A stretch of 5,562 nucleotides of DNA from an uncultured Bacillota bacterium (GTDB lineage Bacteria; Bacillota; Sulfobacillia; UBA995; UBA9673), in the NCBI GenBank assembly GCA_937863905.1, contig CALMHV010000441.1:1-5562 (forward strand), read 5' to 3'. This document shows positions 1 through 5,559 of this stretch, in pieces. The notes under the pieces were generated by a model. It had not been told where the DNA came from. It ran no database searches and saw nothing but the letters and a program-made list of their open reading frames with translations. The position numbers and the translations under genes were made by a program. Each line of letters starts with the position of its first letter. Position 1 is the first letter of the stretch.

Positions 1-1
1 C

Positions 2-160
2 GGGTGGGTTTCCGACAGCTTCCTCTTGGGGAACGCCCGGGTGGCCGTGGCGTCGTTGTCCTTTCGCGGCGGTCCCGGCCGCTGGTTCGTCGACCCGCTT
101 TCCCCGCGGCAGGTGGCGTCGTGGGTTCTCACTCCGGCGACAGCCGAGGGGAGGGGTTAG
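2..160 (+). CDS. 3' end of an unidentified upstream gene (partial)
   Basis: This is the last 52 codons of a gene that begins outside the window, ending in TAG one base before the GTG of the next gene. The reading reads like a folded C-terminus, with segments such as DSFLLGNARVAVASLSF and GRWFVDPLSPRQVASWVLTP. I do not recognise the family. All three + frames are open here, so the frame was chosen on two points. Third-position G/C is about 85% in this frame against roughly 62% in the other two, matching the neighbouring genes. Its stop also sits within the ribosome binding site region of the next gene, as is usual for translationally coupled genes. If real, it is the first visible member of an operon with the ceramidase-like gene. 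Confidence 0.5.
   Translation, partial: GWVSDSFLLGNARVAVASLSFRGGPGRWFVDPLSPRQVASWVLTPATAEGRG
148..156 (+). promoter_or_regulatory. Ribosome binding site of the ceramidase-like gene
   Basis: GGGGAGGGG lies 5 bases before the GTG at 162 and inside the last codons of the upstream reading frame. It supports the GTG start and suggests translational coupling. No ATG, GTG or TTG occurs in this frame between the window edge and 162. Confidence 0.7.
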
Positions 161-161
161 G

Positions 162-2102
162 GTGAGCCGCCTCAAGCTTGCCGCCTACGCGGTCGTCGCC
201 GTCCTGCTGCTCCTCTATTTCATCCCCGCCTCGGTCTTTGGCGCCGGCCGGGGGCCAGCCATCATCACGCTGGGGGGCCCGCCCGAGGGCGCCGGGAGCG
301 GCTCCGCCCCGACCGCTCTTCTCGCCGGGGCGAGCCAGGTCAACGTCACCCCTTTCGGCTGCCCTCCGGGCATAGCCACCTTCGCCGTCAACCCGCTCTG
401 GAACAGCGACCCCGACTGGACCGGGCCGATAACGACCGTCGGCCTGTGGGGGGAGGAGTTCACCGACACCAACGGCAACGGCCGCTACGACGTTGGGGAA
501 CCCTTTGTCGACGACCCCCGCAACACCGCCCTCGATGCCGGCTCGGGCGGGAAATGGGACGGCATCTACCTGGCCGGTTTCGGCAGTGGTCGGGCGGCCA
601 CGGGCGTGGCCGACCCCATCTGGGTCCGGACCCTGGTCCTGCGGAGCGGCGATCTCACCGTGGCCTGGGCGGTCCTGGACACCATCGCCTGCAACTCGGC
701 GCAGGTCCCGCGAGTAAGGAGCTTCCTGGCCGAGGCCGCCCCGGAACTCAAGGTCGACGTCATCATCCTGACCGCCGTTCATAACCACGAAGGGCCCGAC
801 ACTGTTGGCCTCTGGGGGCCCGACGACTTCACCGACGGCAAGTTCCCGCTCTATCTCGAGTATGTCGACAGGAAGATTGCCCAGAGCGTGGCCCTGGCCG
901 CCAAGGCCCTCGTGCCCGTGACCGTCACCTACGGGAAGGTCAACTCGGGGACCTACCCGGACCTGGCCGGCCTCCAGTGCCGCAACAGCTTGCGCACGCC
1001 GTGGTTCTTCGACGATGAGCTGCGGGTGATGGCCCTGGCCGACTCGCTGACCGGCGCGCCGGTGGCCACCCTCGTCAACTGGGGCGCCCACGTGGAATCG
1101 CTTGAGGGCGACAACACCCGGATAAGCGCCGACTTTCTCGCCAGCCTCCGGGAGACGGTCGAAAGGGGACTCGGCGGTGGCGTCGCCATCTACACCCCGT
1201 CCGACCAGGGGGCGGTGGAGATCGTCGGCGATTCCGGAACCCAGGTCTGGAACCGCGACACCTTCGACGGCCAGACGTTCCCGGTCGACCCGTCCACGGG
1301 CCGGCCGTTGGCGTATAGCGTGGAACGAACCCGGGCCATCGGCCGGGTGGTGGGCAAGGCCGCCCTGGCCGCGCTCAAGGAGGCCAAGCCTGACCCAACG
1401 GCCACCGACCTGCGCCTGCGCTCCAAAGACATCTACGTCCCGCTGACCAACCAGCTCTTCCGGCTGGCCGGCATTCTCGGAGTGCTCGATAACCAACTCT
1501 ACCTGGCCGACCGGTGGAGCGCCGGCCCCTTCCTGGGCAACTCGGTCAAGTCCACCATCTACGCCTTCCAGATCGGCCAGGGCACGTTCACCACGGTTCC
1601 GGGCGAGCTCTTTCCGGAGATCAACTACGGCCTGGCCGAGCACCACCGGGCCGACATGGACAAGACCGCGACCGGGCGGCCGTTCGAGCCCTCCATCCGC
1701 GCCGCCCAGCCGGGGGAGTTCAAGTTCCTCATCGGCTACACCCCCGATCTCCTGGGCTACATCGTGCCGTCCTACGATTTCTACATCTACGGGTTGCCTC
1801 TCGCGAGCGGCGTGGCCATCGGCGCCTTGGTCGGCGAGGTCCCCGACCCGAACGCGGCCGTGCCTCCCGACCCGTCGCACCCGGAGGCTTTCTACGTGCA
1901 TCACTACCAGGAGACCAACTCGGCCAGTTCACTGCTGGCGCCGGCGGTGGCCTGCACGGCGGTCGAACTCTGGGGCGGGGATCTATCCGGGGACCCATCC
2001 TACAAGGAGTGGCTGGGGGCTAAGAGCGCTCTTTTGCTCCTACCGAACCCGTTCGCCCACCTCCATCTCGACCTGGACGACCCGTGGGTGGAGCACCGGT
2101 AG
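162..2102 (+). CDS. Exported neutral/alkaline ceramidase-like metallohydrolase
   Basis: The 646 residues match the neutral (alkaline) non-lysosomal ceramidase-like family, zinc amidases that in characterised members release fatty acid from ceramide outside the cytoplasm. Residues 1-29 are a signal peptide or anchor: RLK, then a hydrophobic run to about residue 27. The domain opens with the family's AG-x-x-x-V-x-x-TP signature (55-64). HNHEGPDT (207-214) is the H-x-H metal-binding segment. NWGAH (306-310), VPGELFPE (479-486) and GYTPDLLGY (525-533) match other conserved blocks. A 12-residue EF-hand-type calcium loop lies at 102-113. Two oddities stand out: the usual His of the G-x-H-D-P motif is Ala150, and the GDVSPN hexapeptide carrying the nucleophilic Ser in known ceramidases is not seen, SDQGAVEI (347-354) standing there. 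Substrate is therefore uncertain; another amide or ester is possible. The GTG start fits the ribosome binding site and signal peptide. Family assignment is firm, ceramidase activity is not. Confidence 0.88.
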   Translation: MSRLKLAAYAVVAVLLLLYFIPASVFGAGRGPAIITLGGPPEGAGSGSAPTALLAGASQVNVTPFGCPPGIATFAVNPLWNSDPDWTGPITTVGLWGEEFTDTNGNGRYDVGEPFVDDPRNTALDAGSGGKWDGIYLAGFGSGRAATGVADPIWVRTLVLRSGDLTVAWAVLDTIACNSAQVPRVRSFLAEAAPELKVDVIILTAVHNHEGPDTVGLWGPDDFTDGKFPLYLEYVDRKIAQSVALAAKALVPVTVTYGKVNSGTYPDLAGLQCRNSLRTPWFFDDELRVMALADSLTGAPVATLVNWGAHVESLEGDNTRISADFLASLRETVERGLGGGVAIYTPSDQGAVEIVGDSGTQVWNRDTFDGQTFPVDPSTGRPLAYSVERTRAIGRVVGKAALAALKEAKPDPTATDLRLRSKDIYVPLTNQLFRLAGILGVLDNQLYLADRWSAGPFLGNSVKSTIYAFQIGQGTFTTVPGELFPEINYGLAEHHRADMDKTATGRPFEPSIRAAQPGEFKFLIGYTPDLLGYIVPSYDFYIYGLPLASGVAIGALVGEVPDPNAAVPPDPSHPEAFYVHHYQETNSASSLLAPAVACTAVELWGGDLSGDPSYKEWLGAKSALLLLPNPFAHLHLDLDDPWVEHR

Positions 2103-2116
2103 CAGAGGTCCGGGCT

Positions 2117-2123
2117 GGGAGGT
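2117..2123 (+). promoter_or_regulatory. Ribosome binding site deciding a TTG start
   Basis: GGGAGGT lies 7 bases before the TTG at 2131. The next in-frame start candidates (CTG-Leu, or ATG at residue 24) would cut into the first membrane segment, so the TTG is the preferred start. Confidence 0.7.
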
Positions 2124-2130
2124 CATCGAG

Positions 2131-2373
2131 TTGACGAAGGGCCGGAAGAACCGCTGGCTGGCGGCTCTGCTGAGTCTTCTCTGGCCGGGGCTGGGGCAGA
2201 TGTACGGTGGCCGGTGGGGCAAGGGTCTCCTGATGTTCTTCGGGCAGGCGGCCAACCTGGTTTTGCTCTTCGCCACAGTGGGCCTGTTCTCGGTGCCGGC
2301 CCTGTGGCTTTGGGGCATCATCGACGCCTACGCGGGGGCCGCCCGGGCGCCCGCCGGCTCCACCGGCTCCTGA
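2131..2373 (+). CDS. Small TM2-like integral membrane protein
   Basis: This is an 80-residue hydrophobic protein with a basic start (KGRKNR). The first membrane segment is at about 9-21, then the motif PGLGQMY (19-25) and GGRWGKG (26-32), then hydrophobic stretches at about 33-53 and 54-64 that end in WLWGIIDAY (59-67). The order 'PGLGQ-x-Y, G-x-x-x-KG, hydrophobic, W-x-x-x-DAY' is typical of short TM2-like bacterial membrane proteins of unknown function, usually two or three helices. The start is TTG, preceded by GGGAGGT (2117-2123) at a 7-base spacing. The gene follows the ceramidase-like gene after 28 bases with no terminator between them, so the two are probably co-transcribed. Codon use is high in third-position G/C, like the upstream gene. 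No catalytic residues are visible and no function can be assigned. Confidence 0.8.
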   Translation: MTKGRKNRWLAALLSLLWPGLGQMYGGRWGKGLLMFFGQAANLVLLFATVGLFSVPALWLWGIIDAYAGAARAPAGSTGS

Positions 2374-2419
2374 CAGAAGGGGCCCGATCTGTGCCAACGG
2401 TCTGTTTGGAGGTGGCGAA

Positions 2420-3208
2420 GTGGAACCAGTTCCCATCGAGTTCATCAGTGAAGGTGCCTGCGTGCGCGGCAGATTCTTCGCAGCTGTTGGAACGACTCCG
2501 GCAACTACACTTCTGCTCGTTCCCGGCTGGCCCGGAAACCCAAACGATGTACTGGGCCTCGGTGCGCTGCTGGCCGAACAGGGGATTAACGTTTGTATGT
2601 TCAATCCCAGGGGACTGCATCAGAGCGAGGGGATATCGAGCAATGCCAACACCCTGCAAGACATCGGAGCCGCTCTGCAATGGCTCAGGCAGGCAGACGT
2701 GCAAAGACGGTTCGAGGTGGATACGACAAGAGTCGTCCTTGGAGGGCACAGCTACGGTGGGGGAATGGCGATGGCCTATGCGGCGCGGGACACGAGCGTA
2801 CGCCGGGTGATCTCGATCGCCGGCAACGATTTCGGGGAATTCGTCCGCGAATTGCAGCGGAGTGCCGCCTTCGCTGAAGGTTTCCGCCGTATGCTGTGGA
2901 GCACCCGGGAGCCGGCGGGGCCGGCTCGTTTCGACGTGGAAGCAGGCCTCAAGGAGTTTGTTGATCGCCCGGACGTTTACGGACTGAGGGAGAACGCAGC
3001 GAATCTCGCCGACCGATCGATACTCCTCATCGGCGGATGGGAGGACGAACAAATCACTATTGAGCAGTTCATCTTGCCGCTGTACCGAGCGCTAAGGGGC
3101 GCGGGCGCAGCGAAGGTGACTTTCCTCGTGTACCATACCGACCACGACTTCAGTAATGTGCGTCAGCGGTTGGCCTCTGATATCGCAGGTTGGCTGCTTC
3201 TAGATTGA
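2420..3208 (+). CDS. Alpha/beta hydrolase (serine esterase/lipase-like)
   Basis: The 262 residues form a complete, single-domain alpha/beta hydrolase without signal peptide, so it is likely cytoplasmic. Strand LLLVPGWPGNP (31-41) carries the oxyanion-hole region. FNPRGLHQSEG (61-71) is the usual loop after strand 4. The nucleophile elbow is GHSYGG (109-114) with Ser111. Asp209 in GGWEDE (205-210) is the likely acid, and His242 in TDHDFSN (240-246) the likely base, so the triad is intact. The segment between the elbow and the acid (about 138-195) is the cap region. The closest general type is the BAAT/dienelactone-like or peptidase S9-like small hydrolases; the substrate cannot be read from sequence. 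The start is GTG with GGAGGT (2408-2413) 6 bases upstream. Third-position G/C is about 56% over the first 59 codons, far below the preceding gene, and similar to the reductase that follows. Confidence 0.9.
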   Translation: MEPVPIEFISEGACVRGRFFAAVGTTPATTLLLVPGWPGNPNDVLGLGALLAEQGINVCMFNPRGLHQSEGISSNANTLQDIGAALQWLRQADVQRRFEVDTTRVVLGGHSYGGGMAMAYAARDTSVRRVISIAGNDFGEFVRELQRSAAFAEGFRRMLWSTREPAGPARFDVEAGLKEFVDRPDVYGLRENAANLADRSILLIGGWEDEQITIEQFILPLYRALRGAGAAKVTFLVYHTDHDFSNVRQRLASDIAGWLLLD

Positions 3209-3264
3209 AGTGACTAGCGTCATTCCCGAGTGCCCACAACGAGCGACTTTGGAAGGATGGTAAC

Positions 3265-4539
3265 GTGCAGACCACCGGTGGACACGAAGCTGACGTTCTG
3301 GTCGTCGGAGGCGGTCCCGCGGGTCTACTGGCGGCTGAGACTACAGCCTCCGCTGGACTATCGACCATCGTGGTAGAGCGTGAACCGGAAATCGCCCACA
3401 GTGTGCGCACGAGTGGCGGAACAGACCTGACGACGATGCGCCGTTTCTGCATACCGGATGGGTTGTACCACACGGTGGCTCGCCTTCGTATCGTCTCACC
3501 AACCGAAGAGGCGGTGATTCAGGGGAATGCTCCTGTCGCCTGCGTAGTTGACGTAAGGGGTATGTATCGGTACCTGGGATCAAGGGCCCGTGAAAAGGGG
3601 GCACTGATCCTTACAGGCGTTGAGGCTATTGAACCCCTTATGAAGGACGGTTTCGTAGTTGGCTGTCGCGTTCGCGACGGGTCGGCGAGGGACTCGGCAA
3701 TTACGTCACGTATCGTCATTGACTGCGGCGGGCACAGAGCCTCTATGTCGAAGCAGGCGGGACTTCATCCAGGGCTCACACGGTTTGGGCGGGGCTTTGA
3801 GTATGAGTTACATGCTCCCCGATGCAGCCAAGAGGAATTGGTGCTTCTTGTCGGCGGCCGGTATGCACCGTCTGGCTGCGCATGGGTATTCCCCTGGGGC
3901 GAAGGGCGCGTTCGAGTGGGAGTGGGGAGTCTGAAGCCCGGCGCCAATCCCAAGGAACACCTGATGCTTCTCCTCAAGGACGCACAGAAGTTCGGTATCG
4001 ATTTGTCGGGTGCCGAAGTGACGGAGACACACTCTGGGCTAATCCCTGCCGATGGGCTGCCGACGCGTATGGTCTCCAATGGTATTATGGCGGCCGGTGA
4101 CGCTGCGGGACAGGTCTCCTTGGTGGTGGGTGCGGGCATCAAGCTGGCGATGTTCGCAGGGCAACTGGCAGGCCATACTGCGTCTCGGGCTTTGGCACAC
4201 GGGCGATGCGACAGGGCTGCCCTACTGCCGTACGAACGCACCTTTCGGGCGAGCTACGGTCCAAGCATCCGAATTGGACACATGTTGAACCTCAGGATGG
4301 TTCAATACACCGACCAGGAATGGGATGCCAAGGTTCGGCTGCTGAGACAGATTCCGCAGGACCTTCTGCTAAGGTTTCTGCAGTCGGAGTTTCCGCTGGC
4401 CGAGTCTCTGTTCGCCGTCATGCTCCGGCCGCCTTTGTGGACCCGTGCAGGCAGATATGCTGGGAAGGCACTCGCGGCGGGCCTTCGCTCCTGGCTCAAG
4501 CGTCATCCTCCGGGAAAGTCGGCTCCGCCACCCCGATGA
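3265..4539 (+). CDS. FAD-dependent oxidoreductase, geranylgeranyl reductase family
   Basis: The 424 residues match the geranylgeranyl reductase family, flavoproteins that saturate prenyl chains of lipids, quinones or chlorophyll. The N-terminal Rossmann motif VLVVGGGPAG (11-20) is followed by the acidic ribose-binding end of strand 2 (VVERE, 36-40). CAWVFPWGEGRVRVGVG (205-221) corresponds to the family's W-x-FP...VG substrate-domain motif. GIMAAGDAAGQVSLVVGAGI (273-292) is the second FAD-binding block. A basic, helix-prone tail (about 340-424) follows, as in archaeal-type members. The P-x-x-C-G-like stretch common after the first motif reads HSVRTSGGT (45-53), without Cys. No membrane segment is clear. 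The start is GTG with GGAAGG (3251-3256) at an 8-base spacing. It lies 56 bases after the hydrolase and shares its lower third-position G/C (about 55% of the first 40 codons). Related FAD monooxygenases or halogenases are the alternative, but the motifs favour a reductase. The product is unknown. Confidence 0.87.
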   Translation: MQTTGGHEADVLVVGGGPAGLLAAETTASAGLSTIVVEREPEIAHSVRTSGGTDLTTMRRFCIPDGLYHTVARLRIVSPTEEAVIQGNAPVACVVDVRGMYRYLGSRAREKGALILTGVEAIEPLMKDGFVVGCRVRDGSARDSAITSRIVIDCGGHRASMSKQAGLHPGLTRFGRGFEYELHAPRCSQEELVLLVGGRYAPSGCAWVFPWGEGRVRVGVGSLKPGANPKEHLMLLLKDAQKFGIDLSGAEVTETHSGLIPADGLPTRMVSNGIMAAGDAAGQVSLVVGAGIKLAMFAGQLAGHTASRALAHGRCDRAALLPYERTFRASYGPSIRIGHMLNLRMVQYTDQEWDAKVRLLRQIPQDLLLRFLQSEFPLAESLFAVMLRPPLWTRAGRYAGKALAAGLRSWLKRHPPGKSAPPPR

Positions 4540-5341
4540 CTCGCCTGGCTGGTGTGCCCCTGTCGGTCACGGGCCTCTCCGCTAGGACAAGCGGCCCGCG
4601 TGAAGGTCCAGAGCTGCTCCGGTCCCGACTCCCGTACGGCCTGGCGTCGGCCAACGCCTCCGCCACGGCATCGATGTGCGACGGTTCCAAGACTGGTTCC
4701 CGGCTCCGCTTCTTGATATCGAAGATGAGGTCCATTGTGCTCTGGTAGACGGGCATCGAGCAGTCCTTCGTCTTCACCCACTTGGCCCGAAGTAGGAGAA
4801 CCACGGGGAGGAGCCAGCTGTCGGGATTAGGGGGGAGCCGGCCGGGAAGGGCCTGGTCGAGCCACTTGCGGAAGAGCCGGACGTGCCGCTGGTTCTGCTC
4901 CGTCGGGCTCTTGCAGGACACCCAACGGTTACCCTCCTTGCGGCGCCAGCGGTCCTTGGTGCCCAGGTACGCGCCGTCCCACGCCTTCGTCTCCACGATG
5001 TAGATACCGGCCGGGCCGATGAGGACATGGTCGTACTGTGCGAACTCATCCGGCTCCGGCTCGAGGACTACGTCGTGAGCCACGACCCACTGCTTGGACA
5101 GCCACAGCCAAAGCCCGATGGCCACGCGGTCCTCGCCGGCCTGCCCTTGGGAATCGTTCTCCAGGCGTTTGTGGCTGTCCATCAGGTTCGCGAGCGGCTT
5201 CACGGCCCAGGCCAGCCATGACGGCACTTCGTCGTCCACGCGCTGACGGAGGGCAGCCTTCTCGCGGGCGACCTTCTCCTTGATCTTGGCGCGAAAGAGA
5301 TCCTTGATTTCCCTGCTCTGGCTGACTGAGCGTGGGGGCAC
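4496..5341 (-). CDS. NERD-domain (nuclease-related) protein
   Basis: The 281-residue protein carries a NERD domain, a nuclease-like fold found in bacterial proteins of mostly unknown role. After a charged, probably helical N-terminus (REIKDLFRAKIKEKVAREK), the domain runs from about residue 67. Visible elements are AGED with Glu70, the QYDHVLIGPAGIYIVETKAW block with Asp104 and the E-x-K pair Glu117/Lys119, and SPTEQNQRHV (about 145-154), a typical NERD second motif. These match the E, D, E-x-K pattern of restriction-like nucleases, so the site looks intact. The C-terminal 100 residues end in a disordered, Arg/Pro/Ser-rich stretch. No membrane segment, helicase or kinase domain is fused. The start is GTG at 5341 behind a perfect AAGGAGGT. 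An ATG at 5362, an ATG at 5404 and a GTG at 5479 are in frame but have weaker sites. Third-position G/C is about 90%. Nuclease activity is inferred only. Confidence 0.88.
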   Translation of the reverse strand: MPPRSVSQSREIKDLFRAKIKEKVAREKAALRQRVDDEVPSWLAWAVKPLANLMDSHKRLENDSQGQAGEDRVAIGLWLWLSKQWVVAHDVVLEPEPDEFAQYDHVLIGPAGIYIVETKAWDGAYLGTKDRWRRKEGNRWVSCKSPTEQNQRHVRLFRKWLDQALPGRLPPNPDSWLLPVVLLLRAKWVKTKDCSMPVYQSTMDLIFDIKKRSREPVLEPSHIDAVAEALADARPYGSRDRSSSGPSRGPLVLAERPVTDRGTPARRVIGVAEPTFPEDDA

Positions 5342-5347
5342 GGGACG

Positions 5348-5355
5348 ACCTCCTT
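5348..5355 (-). promoter_or_regulatory. Perfect Shine-Dalgarno site that decides the NERD gene start
   Basis: On the - strand AAGGAGGT stands 6 bases before GTG at 5339-5341. It is fully complementary to the usual 3' end of bacterial 16S rRNA. The longer in-frame alternatives would place this site inside the coding region, and the sequence they add is Arg/Pro/Gly-rich and not domain-like. Confidence 0.75.
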
Positions 5356-5437
5356 GGGGCATGGCAACATTTCCCTTCGAGGTGCTCCTGCCTGCTCCTG
5401 CCATTGACCGGCGGGCACGTTTGTGAGGGCATCTCGG

Positions 5438-5449
5438 CGCCGCCCGGCG
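5438..5449. repeat. Short GC-rich hairpin CGCC/GGCG
   Basis: CGCC (5438-5441) and GGCG (5446-5449) pair around a four-base loop, directly adjacent to the 9-base inverted repeat. It is short and GC-rich, so it counts only as part of the cluster. It contains one extra copy of CGCCCGG that could compete for the arm at 5504-5510. Confidence 0.4.
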
Positions 5450-5470
5450 TGGGCCAGGCCTCCTGGCCCA
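5450..5470. repeat. Perfect 9-base inverted repeat with 3-base loop
   Basis: The arms TGGGCCAGG (5450-5458) and CCTGGCCCA (5462-5470) are exactly complementary around the loop CCT. A flanking G-T pair could extend the stem to 10. This is the strongest hairpin in the window. No T-run follows on either strand, so it is not a standard intrinsic terminator. It lies about 110 bases upstream of the NERD start and could be an RNA hairpin in its leader or a protein-binding palindrome. Confidence 0.75.
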
Positions 5471-5478
5471 TTCGCTCA

Positions 5479-5510
5479 CGAGACTTGCCGCCCGGTGTCT
5501 CGGCCGGGCG
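5479..5510. repeat. Two interleaved inverted repeats (pseudoknot-like)
   Basis: Arms CGCCCGG (5489-5495) and CCGGGCG (5504-5510) are complementary. So are CGAGAC (5479-5484) and GTCTCG (5497-5502). The order of arms is interleaved, so the two stems cannot form as simple nested hairpins. In RNA they would form an H-type pseudoknot (connecting stretches of 1, 1 and 4 bases) or two exclusive hairpins. Confidence 0.65.
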
Positions 5511-5538
5511 TCCCTCCCAGCTCCTCAAGTGCCTAGAC

Positions 5539-5559
5539 CCCCTTCATCAATGGAAGGGG
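5539..5559. repeat. Inverted repeat CCCCTTC/GAAGGGG near the window edge
   Basis: CCCCTTC (5539-5545) and GAAGGGG (5553-5559) pair perfectly around a 7-base loop. Without a T-run on either side inside the window it cannot be called a terminator. On the - strand it would be the most upstream hairpin of the NERD leader, or it may end a gene lying outside the window. Confidence 0.5.

Noticed and set aside
129..1904. A 591-codon open frame on the - strand opposite the ceramidase-like gene
   Set aside because: It is a shadow caused by the high third-position G/C of the + strand gene. The product is Gly/Val/Arg-rich with no recognisable domain, and the + strand gene has family motifs along its whole length.
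2340..2372. Direct repeat CCGGCTCC near the end of the small membrane protein gene
   Set aside because: It is a short tandem of Gly/Ser/Ala codons in a GC-rich tail, expected by chance.
2318..3052. A 244-codon open frame on the - strand opposite the alpha/beta hydrolase
   Set aside because: No domain is visible, the product is Arg/Pro-rich, and it would overlap two well-supported + strand genes.
4206..4748. A + strand open frame spanning the reductase 3' end and the NERD 3' end
   Set aside because: It lies out of frame with both genes and has no recognisable motif and no ribosome binding site that I can see.
5342..5479. Longer NERD protein starting at GTG 5479 or ATG 5362
   Set aside because: The added residues are Arg/Pro/Gly-rich and cover the hairpin region. 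The GTG at 5341 has a perfect AAGGAGGT at a 6-base spacing, which the longer starts lack.
5539..5559. Intrinsic terminator at the window edge
   Set aside because: The stem is good, but no T-run follows on either strand within the window.
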